This document shows, one piece after another, positions 6,745-13,754 of a stretch of 15,459 nucleotides of DNA. The stretch is from positions 1 to 15,459 of the forward strand of contig JAKAAK010000048.1 of assembly GCA_021797025.1 (NCBI GenBank). Reading direction: 5' to 3'. The translations under genes were made by a program, and so were the position numbers. The notes under the pieces were generated by a model that worked only from the letters and a program-made list of their open reading frames with translations, was not told the DNA's origin and ran no database searches. The DNA is from Thermoplasmata archaeon (GTDB lineage: Archaea > Thermoplasmatota > Thermoplasmata > Thermoplasmatales > Thermoplasmataceae). Positions within the stretch are counted from its first letter, which is position 1. Every line of letters begins with the position of its first letter.

Positions 6745-7359
6745 TTAATTTTTTATTCCATATATTAGAACAGATTCTATATCCCTGTATCTGTATTTAT
6801 GATGCGGATAAATCATGGGAACTCTGATAAATATCCTTGTTTTTCTTACTATATCCAGATATCTGGAGTAAAATTCTTTGATGAATTCATAGCTTGCCAT
6901 ATTATGTATACTGTAAATATTTGTGCCTATTTCAATCGCCTTTTTTATGAATGGCAAATCATCGTGTTTAATTATAGAACCGAACGGGGGATTCATTACC
7001 ACTGTATCGTAACTGCCTGTCACCGCGGCAATATCGGTTTTAATAAAATTGCAATTGCACCGGAATTTACAGCAGTTATTTTCAGCCAGGTCAATCATCT
7101 TTTCATCCACGTCAATCCCTGTGCACCTTGCCCCGAGATACCATGCCCCGATGGCAAACACACCGTTGCCCGTCCCCAGGTCTATAACACTTTTATCATA
7201 TATATTCCCGTCCAGATACGCACTAATTAATAATGTAGAGGCTGTACTCGCATCGGTAGGATACTGCTCCAGATCCATATTATACGATTTCGATCTGTTG
7301 AGCTTTGACAAAAATAGTTCAAGTGATTTTTTATTTATTTTATCTCTGTGTGGTTCCAA
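6745..7359 (-). CDS. METTL5-like rRNA N6-adenosine methyltransferase
   Basis: This is a SAM-dependent class I methyltransferase resembling METTL5, which methylates one adenosine of small-subunit rRNA in eukaryotes. The family order is clear: LEQYPTDASTASTLL (METTL5 has LEQYPTRPHIAARML), then motif I DLGTGNGVFAIGAWYLGA, then GIDVDE, then motif IV VVMNPPFG, then a YSIHN segment. The NPPF tetrad is the amino-methylation signature. The start is uncertain. I choose TTG at 7359 (204 residues, normal for the family), which has GGAG 7 bases upstream and overlaps the preceding gene by 20 bases. An ATG at 7410 would give 221 residues but needs a 71-base overlap and adds a poorly family-like N-terminus. 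The rRNA target site is inferred from the eukaryotic relative. Confidence 0.85.
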   Translation of the reverse strand: MEPHRDKINKKSLELFLSKLNRSKSYNMDLEQYPTDASTASTLLISAYLDGNIYDKSVIDLGTGNGVFAIGAWYLGARCTGIDVDEKMIDLAENNCCKFRCNCNFIKTDIAAVTGSYDTVVMNPPFGSIIKHDDLPFIKKAIEIGTNIYSIHNMASYEFIKEFYSRYLDIVRKTRIFIRVPMIYPHHKYRYRDIESVLIYGIKN

Positions 7360-7642
7360 CTGCCATCTCCAGAATATTGCGAGCCATGATCTTTGCTGTA
7401 GGTGCTTCATTGCCCCTATCCACAAGGATTTTCTCTATTTTTCTTACTGCCCTCTGCCTTTTCCATGTACCATTTTCATGAACTGCAAGAACAATATATT
7501 CTGCAATTTCCCTGTCGACATTGATTCCAAATCTTTCCCTAATTTTTATCTGCCATACCGGCACAAGCACATCCGGTATATCACGTAATGTGTTGCTTCG
7601 AGTTTTATCTATGATTTTATTAATATTTATATGGTCTGACAT
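7340..7642 (-). CDS. Conserved-looking hypothetical protein, 100 residues
   Basis: I do not recognise this family. The product is small, basic and predicted mostly helical, with no membrane segment, signal peptide or cysteine pair. Notable stretches are DIPDVLVPVWQIKIRERFGI, then an acidic-basic helix around REIAEYIVLAVHENG, then RQRAVRKIEKILVDRG. The ATG at 7642 is preferred over a TTG at 7657 because a TATA element lies exactly 25 bases upstream of it. It is the first gene of a two-gene unit whose second member, a METTL5-like methyltransferase, overlaps its end. A partner or RNA-binding role for that enzyme is only a contextual guess. Confidence 0.7.
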   Translation of the reverse strand: MSDHININKIIDKTRSNTLRDIPDVLVPVWQIKIRERFGINVDREIAEYIVLAVHENGTWKRQRAVRKIEKILVDRGNEAPTAKIMARNILEMAVGTTQR

Positions 7643-7661
7643 CAGCCTTCCATTCAATACT

Positions 7662-7672
7662 ATAATATAAAC
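7662..7672 (-). promoter_or_regulatory. TATA box of the 100-residue protein-methyltransferase operon
   Basis: On the minus strand TTTATATTATA is centred about 25 bases before the ATG at 7642, indicating a leaderless transcript and supporting that start over the upstream TTG. Confidence 0.55.
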
Positions 7673-7796
7673 CTTTCAGTACAATTCATCGTTACACAAT
7701 ATTTGAAACAGCATGAAGCTCAAAAATCCAGAACTGATAAAGTACCCATACTATCAAGTTTTTCTATAAAAATCCAGTTAAATTAAAATAACACCA

Positions 7797-7809
7797 ATAT
7801 ATTTATTTA
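7797..7809 (+). promoter_or_regulatory. TATA box of the heme O synthase gene
   Basis: ATATATTTATTTA is centred about 31 bases before the ATG at 7835, predicting a leader of only a few bases. It lies in the gap between divergent genes (7643-7834), where I see no other feature. Confidence 0.5.
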
Positions 7810-7834
7810 AGATTACCATCAGGTAATAGATTCT

Positions 7835-8722
7835 ATGGCCGGAAAGTTAGCTACTTATATTGAATATTCTAAACCCAGAGTATGGTGGCTTCTGGTCTTT
7901 ATAGGATTCGGCGGGGCTATTCTGGCAATCAATAAATTTTCTTTAAATAACGTATTACTTATTGTTGCTGCAGTAATATCAATAACACTCGGCTCCATGG
8001 GTGCAGAAGGATTAACCAATTACGTAGATCTCGACATGGATTCTATTATGGAGAGGACAAAAAAACGCCCGCTTCCTATGGGTGCCATAACTAAAAAACA
8101 GGCACTTATATTCGGTTATTCCCTCGCTATACTTTCTGTTGTAATCTTACTTGCAATTAGAAGATTTATTGCAGCTTTGTTCATGTCCGCAGGCATATTT
8201 GACAATGTTTTCATTTACAGCTATATGTTGAAGAAGATATCTCCATACAGCATAATTTATGGTGGTTTTTCAGGGGCGTTTCCGGTAATCATAGGATGGT
8301 ATACAGTGACGTCAGCTTTTTCCTGGCTTCCCTGGATACTTTTCTTCCTTGTAATGTTCTGGATACCTGTTCATGTATGGAGCCTAGCTTACAGATACAG
8401 GGATGATTATAAAAAGGCAAAAGTCCCCATGTTTCCGGTAGTTCATTCTGACCGTGCCACCGCAATAGCAATTTCACTGTCATCTTTACTTTTGATAGTG
8501 TTTTCCCTTACGCCCTATTTTCTGGGGCTTTACAACCTGGTTTATCTTATCCCGGTGGCTGTACTTTCTGTGCCCATAGTTGTATTTTCATATAGATTCA
8601 TCAAAAATCCCAGCCGTGAAACATCCTTCAGTCTTTTTGTGTATACTGCCCCCTATCTTACCTTTGTTTTCATTCTCGTCATAGCATTAAATTTGTTGCG
8701 TATACTCAATATTTTTCACTGA
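7835..8722 (+). CDS. ctaB: Protoheme IX farnesyltransferase (heme O synthase)
   Basis: This UbiA-superfamily membrane prenyltransferase converts heme B to heme O for haem-copper terminal oxidases. Its 295 residues contain about eight or nine hydrophobic helices. The first Mg-prenyl-diphosphate motif is NYVDLDMDSIMERTKKRPLP near residues 62-81; the NxxxDxxxD spacing and the R-T-x-x-R-P ending are diagnostic of CyoE/CtaB. The second conserved region reads FWIPVHVWSLAYRYRDDYKKAKVPMFPVV near 182-210, and GGFSGAFPVIIGW precedes it. The presence of this enzyme implies aerobic respiration with O- or A-type haem. The gene is alone; oxidase subunits are not in the window. Confidence 0.94.
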   Translation: MAGKLATYIEYSKPRVWWLLVFIGFGGAILAINKFSLNNVLLIVAAVISITLGSMGAEGLTNYVDLDMDSIMERTKKRPLPMGAITKKQALIFGYSLAILSVVILLAIRRFIAALFMSAGIFDNVFIYSYMLKKISPYSIIYGGFSGAFPVIIGWYTVTSAFSWLPWILFFLVMFWIPVHVWSLAYRYRDDYKKAKVPMFPVVHSDRATAIAISLSSLLLIVFSLTPYFLGLYNLVYLIPVAVLSVPIVVFSYRFIKNPSRETSFSLFVYTAPYLTFVFILVIALNLLRILNIFH

Positions 8723-8791
8723 ACACATCTATAGGGTACATAACAAAAAATTAATAATAAATGAATTACTTAATATAAGGGTAGAATAAGT

Positions 8792-8826
8792 GCCTGCTAT
8801 TATATAAAATCTATATAGTTACAGGC
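8792..8826. promoter_or_regulatory. 35-bp imperfect palindrome over the csl4 promoter
   Basis: GCCTG (8792-8796) pairs in register with CAGGC (8822-8826), and TATATA (8801-8806) with TATATA (8812-8817), around a five-base centre. Twelve of fifteen positions match, plus one G-T. The TATATA arms are also the best TATA boxes for csl4. It could be an operator that masks the promoter, or an RNA hairpin followed by TTTT that ends the upstream ctaB transcript. Confidence 0.45.
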
Positions 8827-8833
8827 TTTTAAA

Positions 8834-8838
8834 GAGGT
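8834..8838 (+). promoter_or_regulatory. Shine-Dalgarno of csl4
   Basis: GAGGT lies 6 bases before the csl4 ATG. This gene therefore appears to have a leadered mRNA, unlike most first genes in the window. Confidence 0.6.
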
Positions 8839-8844
8839 AATTGA

Positions 8845-9420
8845 ATGGAGCAATTAAAAGATATAGTATTCCCCGGGGATATAATCGCCAAGGAGGAAGA
8901 ATATGTTTCAGGTAAAAATACACAGGATATTGATGGAAATGTTATATCAACGGCATTTGGAAAAGTGGCCAGAGACGAGAAATCCTTGATAATATCTGTA
9001 AATACCACGAAGCAGTCTCAGCCTATAAGGAAATATGACATAGTTTACGGCAAGGTTATAAAATTACTGAATAAAGAGGCAATAGTACTTGTTTCAGGAT
9101 TTATTAGCGAGGGAAAGTTGATTCCGGCAAATACAGAAAGCAGGATTAGATTGCCGATTCCAAATAAAACCATGTATTCGCATATACTTACTCTTGGCGA
9201 TCTTGTAAGGGCGAGAATTATAAGTACAAGGCCGAGCTATTTAACAATATTCGATGGTGGATTGGGTGTACTTAAAAGCAGATGTACTGTTTGCAGGAAT
9301 GAACTTACCCTAGATAATGGCAAATTGGTATGCAAAAACTGTGGAAGGGTAGAACAGAGAAAAATTGCCCCAGATTATGGCAATATAAATATATCAGGTG
9401 ATAATCATGAAAGAAGCTGA
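8845..9420 (+). CDS. csl4: Exosome RNA-binding subunit Csl4
   Basis: Csl4 is a cap subunit of the archaeal RNA exosome. It recruits DnaG and RNA substrates to the Rrp41-Rrp42 ring. Domains in order: an N-terminal beta domain with the family opening VFPGDIIAKEEEYVSGKNT (residues 8-26); an S1/OB-fold RNA-binding domain around 62-140 (KYDIVYGKVIKLL...GDLVRARIIS); and a C-terminal zinc ribbon with cysteines C147, C150, C163 and C166. The 191-residue length is typical. It leads a compact unit with a 52-residue protein (14-base overlap) and an LSm protein, so RNA decay and RNA chaperone functions are coexpressed. Other exosome subunits are not in the window. Confidence 0.95.
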   Translation: MEQLKDIVFPGDIIAKEEEYVSGKNTQDIDGNVISTAFGKVARDEKSLIISVNTTKQSQPIRKYDIVYGKVIKLLNKEAIVLVSGFISEGKLIPANTESRIRLPIPNKTMYSHILTLGDLVRARIISTRPSYLTIFDGGLGVLKSRCTVCRNELTLDNGKLVCKNCGRVEQRKIAPDYGNINISGDNHERS

Positions 9421-9565
9421 TAAAATAAAAGACGTTCAGGAGCTGAATAAGGAAGTTAAGGACATGAGGAAGGAAATTGACAGCATGAAAGAGCTTCTGG
9501 GAGGTTTAATAAAAGTCATGATGGAGCACGACGATCAGTTTAACGGAGAAGACGAATATAATTAG
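9407..9565 (+). CDS. Small coiled-coil protein between csl4 and LSm
   Basis: A 52-residue reading frame starts inside the csl4 end (14-base overlap), with AGGTGA 6 bases before its ATG, and ends TAG one base-frame ahead of the LSm ribosome site. The protein is highly charged and helical, with heptad-like spacing: KIKDVQELNKEVKDMRKEID then SMKELLGGLIKVMMEHDD, ending acidic (GEDEYN). It has no cysteine and no membrane segment. The good Shine-Dalgarno and the tight packing without gaps argue for a real gene. I know no family for it. A structural or adaptor role beside Csl4 or LSm is inferred from position alone. Confidence 0.65.
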   Translation: MKEADKIKDVQELNKEVKDMRKEIDSMKELLGGLIKVMMEHDDQFNGEDEYN

Positions 9566-9574
9566 GTGAATAAT

Positions 9575-9790
9575 ATGGCCACATTACCAATGAAAATGCT
9601 AGAAGAGAATTTGAATAAGAAAGTTACGCTATTATTAAAGGATAACAGATCACTGGAGGGGATACTTTCAGGATATGATGAATATATGAATATGACACTT
9701 GACGATGCAGAGGAGAGTGGGGAAGTCCAGAGAAAAATAGGAAAAGTCATAATCCGTGGAAGCAACGTTGTTAGAATTACAACAAAATAA
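9575..9790 (+). CDS. LSm/Sm-like archaeal protein (SmAP)
   Basis: This is an RNA-binding Sm-fold protein that forms rings on U-rich RNA. The 71 residues fit one Sm domain. Sm1 is LNKKVTLLLKDNRSLEGILSGYDEYMNMTLDDA, with the G-x-L-x-G/Y-D-x-x-M/x-N core. Sm2 is KVIIRGSNVVRI near the end. The ATG at 9575 is chosen over an in-frame GTG at 9566 because AGGTGA (9564-9569) is ideally placed five bases ahead of it; the GTG is itself part of that ribosome site. It ends the csl4 unit and is followed by T-runs. Confidence 0.93.
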   Translation: MATLPMKMLEENLNKKVTLLLKDNRSLEGILSGYDEYMNMTLDDAEESGEVQRKIGKVIIRGSNVVRITTK

Positions 9791-9819
9791 TTTTTAAAAA
9801 AATATATATTTTAATTTTT
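9791..9819 (+). terminator. T-tract terminator after LSm
   Basis: Two T5 runs (9791-9795 and 9815-9819) follow immediately after the LSm stop codon in an AT-rich stretch. They suit archaeal oligo-T termination of the csl4 unit. No strong hairpin is needed or seen. Confidence 0.4.
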
Positions 9820-9882
9820 CTCGTTAATCCACTATAATCCTGATTATTTGTAACAAATATTTACGAACTAAACCATGATAAG

Positions 9883-9892
9883 GATAATATAA
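9883..9892 (+). promoter_or_regulatory. TATA box of arcS, leaderless spacing
   Basis: ATAATATAAC is centred about 25 bases before the ATG at 9912, with no Shine-Dalgarno before the start. Confidence 0.5.
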
Positions 9893-9911
9893 CATTCTTC
9901 AATAGGGTTAT

Positions 9912-11486
9912 ATGCCTGAAAAGATAAAAGATAAGCAGTATATAATGGGTTTCTCTTGGGCAGGTTATAGAAACGGCAGAAAGTTTCCACTCCTAATAAA
10001 TACTTTTTCAGATGATTATATAAACAAAGATGATAGCATAGAAATCCTCGGTGAAGAGTTTAAAAAAAAGATATACTATCCATCTTTTTTAAATGGTGAA
10101 AAGGTTATAGAGGGAAAGGATTTTGTAATAATATTCAGCGGTCTTGAGCTGATTCAACGCCCAGGAAAACTGGTGAATTTTCTGGTAGAATTGAGAAAAA
10201 AATATGGTTATACAAAATTATTCTATCTCCAGGGAATATCTGATCCATATATTATGCCTGTCCTGGCCTATCTCGGAGTTAACATATTTGATGACCTCTA
10301 CATCCGGAGGGAAAGCATGGACGGGATAAAATACACTGTTGCTGGAAAGTCAAAGGTTGACTACAACCCGCTGGAGGAAAACATAAAGTTTGCCGAATCC
10401 ATGCTTGACTCAATATTCGATTCTATACGTAACAACACTTTGAGGGAAATAGCTGAAAAAATATGTATATCAGGCAAGGCTCTTGAAATGCTGAGAATCG
10501 CCGATACCGGATATCACAGTGAATTTGCAGCAGTATTCCCTTCCAGGACACCATACATACACGCAAACTCCCTTGAATCCCTGAATCGACCCGACATTGC
10601 TGAATACAGGGAAAAAATTCGGGAATATGAAAAACCCGACCATAGAAATATTGCACTGCTTCTCCCCTGTTCTGCAAAAAAACCCTATTCAGAATCAAAA
10701 ACTCATAAAAAAATCCTGGGTGCAATAGGGCAGTACAGAAAATATATACATGAATTGATAGTAACATCCCCAGTATGCCTTGTCCCCCGAGAACTTGAAA
10801 ACGGCTACCCTGCCAGATTTTATGATATTCCAGTCATAGGCACATGGTATGAGGATGAAAAGCTCATGATGAAAAACCTGATAAAAGATTATTTATCAAA
10901 AAATCATTACACTGATGTAATAGCATATATCCCGGAGGACCTAGATTTCATCAGGGAATCTATACCGTCAGATTCAACCGTGATCGAGGGCCGCGTAACA
11001 GATGATAAAAATTTATCTATTTTAGTAGGGGCACTCAGAGAAAAGATAAACCAGGAAAGTGAATACGGGAAAAAAATGGATGATTATAAAGCAATACTCA
11101 GATTCCAGTTCGGATCATGGATTTTGCCTTACCTTGATGACATTAAACTCATTAATAGCTTTCATCAGGATATGCTTGTAAAGGGTAAAAATATACTATT
11201 TGTTTACAATGAATCCATCGGCCGTTTTTCCATAACACCAGCATCGGGGAAATTTTTCCTTGAAAATAATAAATTCAATGTTTCCATAGACAATTTCACT
11301 CCGACTGCTACTGTATACGCAATGGGTATACTCAACGCAACGTCTGATATCCACGCATTTGATGAGGTAATAATGACCTTCAATAACGAACTACGTGGCA
11401 CCGGGACTGCACTGGTACCTTACAGGGCAATGATTGATATGGATTCCGGGGCAGCAATCAAGGTACGTGCCGGATTGAAAAAGTGA
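9912..11486 (+). CDS. arcS: Archaeosine synthase, ArcS (TgtA2)
   Basis: ArcS acts on preQ0 at position 15 of archaeal tRNA, on the way to archaeosine; in many archaea it attaches lysine and a radical-SAM partner (RaSEA) completes the reaction. The diagnostic motif PC-x3-KPY-x2-S-x2-H is exact: PCSAKKPYSESKTH at residues 252-265. The N-terminal ~230 residues are Tgt-like (FYLQGISDPYIMPVLAYLGVNIFDD) but lack recognisable Tgt catalytic residues, as expected for ArcS. The C-terminal ~85 residues (from about 437, GKNILFVYNESIGRFSITPASGKFF onward) form a PUA-type tRNA-binding region. At 524 residues it is slightly short but complete. It precedes the amidohydrolase gene by 55 bases. No RaSEA or Tgt gene is in the window. 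Confidence 0.93.
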   Translation: MPEKIKDKQYIMGFSWAGYRNGRKFPLLINTFSDDYINKDDSIEILGEEFKKKIYYPSFLNGEKVIEGKDFVIIFSGLELIQRPGKLVNFLVELRKKYGYTKLFYLQGISDPYIMPVLAYLGVNIFDDLYIRRESMDGIKYTVAGKSKVDYNPLEENIKFAESMLDSIFDSIRNNTLREIAEKICISGKALEMLRIADTGYHSEFAAVFPSRTPYIHANSLESLNRPDIAEYREKIREYEKPDHRNIALLLPCSAKKPYSESKTHKKILGAIGQYRKYIHELIVTSPVCLVPRELENGYPARFYDIPVIGTWYEDEKLMMKNLIKDYLSKNHYTDVIAYIPEDLDFIRESIPSDSTVIEGRVTDDKNLSILVGALREKINQESEYGKKMDDYKAILRFQFGSWILPYLDDIKLINSFHQDMLVKGKNILFVYNESIGRFSITPASGKFFLENNKFNVSIDNFTPTATVYAMGILNATSDIHAFDEVIMTFNNELRGTGTALVPYRAMIDMDSGAAIKVRAGLKK

Positions 11487-11511
11487 CCTGATTTATAAAT
11501 GGCATTCTAAA

Positions 11512-11520
11512 TAATTATTA
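11512..11520 (+). promoter_or_regulatory. TATA box of the amidohydrolase gene, leaderless spacing
   Basis: TAATTATTA is centred 26 bases before the ATG at 11542, so the gene can be transcribed apart from arcS. A second candidate, TTTATAAAT at 11492-11500, would give a leader of about 20 bases. Confidence 0.45.
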
Positions 11521-11541
11521 ACATTATCCCGATTACCAGCA

Positions 11542-12792
11542 ATGAGCATTCTTATTAAAAATGGAACTATCATCACCGAGAACGACAGCAGGGCCATAGT
11601 GCGTGCAAACATACTAGTTAAGGGCAATAAAATAGTTTACATAGGTAAGGAAGAGCCAGAACATGACAGTGAAATAAATGCAGACGGAAAATTCATAATT
11701 CCCGGGTTCATAAATACCCATGCACACATTGGTATGAGTGGTTTCAAGGGCCTTTTGGACGATATTGTGCTTTCTGAATTCCTGGACAAAACATCAAAAC
11801 TGGATGCTGCCCGGACAGAGGAGGGGATATACAACTCGAGCTTACTGGGCATTAAAGAAATGCTCAATTCGGGAATAACGTCCCTGGTTGATCTTTACTA
11901 TTCAGAGGATGTGATTGAAAGAGCTGTTGAAAAAACCGGTATAAGAGGTTTTCTGGCATGGGCAACATTGGACCAGGAATACACAACGCAGAAAGGAGAT
12001 CCTGTTAAAAATGCAGAGAAATTTATAAGGAAATCACATTCGGATAGGGTCACACCACTCGCAGGAATACAGGGAATTTATGTATCCTCAGATGAGAATT
12101 ATTACCGCGTGAGGGAACTTTCAGAAAAGTATAATGTTATGGTACACACACATCTCTCCGAGACAAGAAAGGAAGTTTATGACTTCGTGAAATCCCATAA
12201 TGAAAGGCCGGTTGAGCATCTTGCATCAATAGGTTTTCTTTCAGATAAGTTGCTGGCGGCACACTGTGTGTGGATTACATTGAATGAAATCAAACTCCTT
12301 GCCAGAAGCGGCACTGCTGTATCATGGAATGCGATAAGTAATGCAAAGCTCGCATCTGGAGGAATAGCGCCCATTCCAGAATTAATATCCAACAGTGTTA
12401 ATGTTTCACTGGGGACGGATAGTTCCGGAAGCAATAATTCACTAAACATGTTCGAGGAAATGAAATATTCAGCAATCTCAATAAACAATGACCGTTGGGC
12501 TGCTGACACTGTCAAATCCCAGCAGATACTGGACATGGCAACACGAAACGCTGGCATTGCACTGAAGGCACCCATCGGGATAATAAAGGAAGGCTATCTT
12601 GCAGACATGGTAATAATAAATTCCAATAAATACAGTACAATTCCATCCAGTGAGAAAAACATTGTGAACAATTTAGTATTTTCTTCAAGCTCAGAAAATG
12701 TAGAGTATGTAATGGTTAACGGGAAAATTGTACTCAATAAAAATAATGGTGCCCGGGATGAAATAGATTATTCTAAACTAAACTATTTATAA
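11542..12792 (+). CDS. Amidohydrolase, MTA/SAH (5'-deoxyadenosine) deaminase-like
   Basis: This 416-residue amidohydrolase-superfamily enzyme probably deaminates the adenine of S-adenosylhomocysteine, methylthioadenosine or 5'-deoxyadenosine. Metal and catalytic residues are complete: H60/H62 in NTHAH, H204 and E207 in HTHLSE, H241 in AAHC and D293 in GTDSSGSNNSLNMF. The SGFKGLLDDIVLSEFL loop (66-81) matches the MtaD/DadD group. Two places deviate. The substrate-loop block that usually reads PHSPY before CSEE is shortened here to GIQGIYVSSDE. The usual SHNPxSN reads SWNAISN at 261-267. Substrate may therefore differ from characterised members. If the product is a methylthio-nucleoside, it feeds MtnA (gene at 1138) through a phosphorylase. 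Its stop codon overlaps the TATA box of the next gene. Confidence 0.82.
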   Translation: MSILIKNGTIITENDSRAIVRANILVKGNKIVYIGKEEPEHDSEINADGKFIIPGFINTHAHIGMSGFKGLLDDIVLSEFLDKTSKLDAARTEEGIYNSSLLGIKEMLNSGITSLVDLYYSEDVIERAVEKTGIRGFLAWATLDQEYTTQKGDPVKNAEKFIRKSHSDRVTPLAGIQGIYVSSDENYYRVRELSEKYNVMVHTHLSETRKEVYDFVKSHNERPVEHLASIGFLSDKLLAAHCVWITLNEIKLLARSGTAVSWNAISNAKLASGGIAPIPELISNSVNVSLGTDSSGSNNSLNMFEEMKYSAISINNDRWAADTVKSQQILDMATRNAGIALKAPIGIIKEGYLADMVIINSNKYSTIPSSEKNIVNNLVFSSSSENVEYVMVNGKIVLNKNNGARDEIDYSKLNYL

Positions 12793-12795
12793 ATA
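12783..12795 (+). promoter_or_regulatory. TATA box of the DUF6159 pseudogene
   Basis: CTATTTATAAATA spans the stop codon of the amidohydrolase gene and is centred about 24 bases before the ATG at 12812. The promoter geometry is as good as that of intact genes in the window, although the reading frame behind it is broken. Confidence 0.5.
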
Positions 12796-12811
12796 GAATC
12801 AATGATTCATC

Positions 12812-13673
12812 ATGGTTGAATCCATTAAAAGCGGTTGACTCCTTGCCAAATAGGTAAGAAATAGTATTTCAGGAAACAGAAAACTCTATTTTACCCTATA
12901 ATATCAGGAAGTGCCAGTGTAATAATATTTGCCCTGACATTTTTCATCCTTATTCTTGAAATTCCAGAATCAGCTTATATATATCATTACTATATAGCCG
13001 GGATTTTTGTTGCATATATTCTTGTATACTTTTTTGCAACATTAATTATTATAGCAATGATGATCTCTTACAGGTCACTCAAAACAGATAATCCAGTATA
13101 GATGAGAGAAGCTTTTTATCATCTAAGAAATATGCCGGAAAGACATTTCAGTGGGCTATACTTTATAGTATATTTCTGATGATCCTCCGTGCTATAGAAT
13201 CGAGAGTGCGTGGTATAGGTGACATAATTATAGCGTCTATCGAATCATTTGCTATAACTGTGGCGACATTTTTTGTGGTTCCTGTCATACTAGATTATCA
13301 TACCGTGCCTATCAGTGCAATTAAAATGAGTGTTAATACCATAAAATCAAACTTAGGGAATACCTTCGGTGGGGTCAAATATATTGACCTATATACAGTC
13401 ATTTTTACAGGAAGGGGATTTTTCCTACTGATAATTTCTGCAATACTCTTCGGGGCCGGCATACCACCTATCCTTATCGCAATACTAGCAGTTATCGGAG
13501 TTATAATGATAATTCTCGGGCTTATACTCAACTTTACCTATACGAATATATTTAAACTCATACTATTTTATTATATTAACAGAAAAGGTTTGCCTGACGG
13601 GATAGACGAGACTCTGATCGATTCCTCAATCAGGCGCAAGGGTGGAAGTTTCATGGGCAATGGTCCATTATAA
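12812..13673 (+). pseudogene. Decayed DUF6159-type membrane protein gene
   Basis: Three reading frames together spell one multi-helix membrane protein. It begins at ATG 12812 (MVESIKSG), meets TGA at 12836, where a Trp would be expected, and TAG at 12851. Near 12860 it shifts frame and continues as KTLFYPIISGSASVIIFALT and two membrane helices to TAG at 13099. Near 13100 it shifts again, through GKTFQWAILYSIFLMILRAIESR, into an open frame to 13673. The last part is open from ATG 13179 (164 residues) and could pass for a gene: RAIESRVRGIGDIIIASIESFAITVATFFVVPVIL followed by two more helices is the C-terminal half of a DUF6159-like protein. Two stops and two frameshifts argue against sequencing error. 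The family name is from memory of its pattern. Confidence 0.72.
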
Positions 13674-13715
13674 CTTATTTTTCTTGTGTGCTCTAAATAT
13701 TGTTTCAGATATAAA

Positions 13716-13725
13716 AATATATAAA
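13716..13725 (+). promoter_or_regulatory. TATA box of the aIF5A-agmatinase unit
   Basis: AATATATAAA is centred near 13721, about 34 bases before the aIF5A ATG. It predicts a short leader of about 10 bases that includes or abuts the AGAGG Shine-Dalgarno at 13743-13747. Confidence 0.5.
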
Positions 13726-13754
13726 GGCTTAAAATATTAACTAGAGGATTAGTT

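Noticed and set aside
6799..7588. Two long plus-strand open frames across the methyltransferase region
   Set aside because: Both lie opposite recognisable minus-strand genes. Their translations are rich in Cys, His, Ile and Phe, as expected of reverse-strand shadows.
7713..7769. 18-codon frame (MKLKNPELIKYPYYQVFL) between divergent genes
   Set aside because: It is too short to support, has no Shine-Dalgarno, and this length is expected by chance in AT-rich DNA.
12836..12853. TGA and TAG as recoded Trp or pyrrolysine codons
   Set aside because: Frame changes are also needed near 12860 and 13100, and other genes in the window use TGA and TAG as ordinary stops. Decay is the simpler reading.
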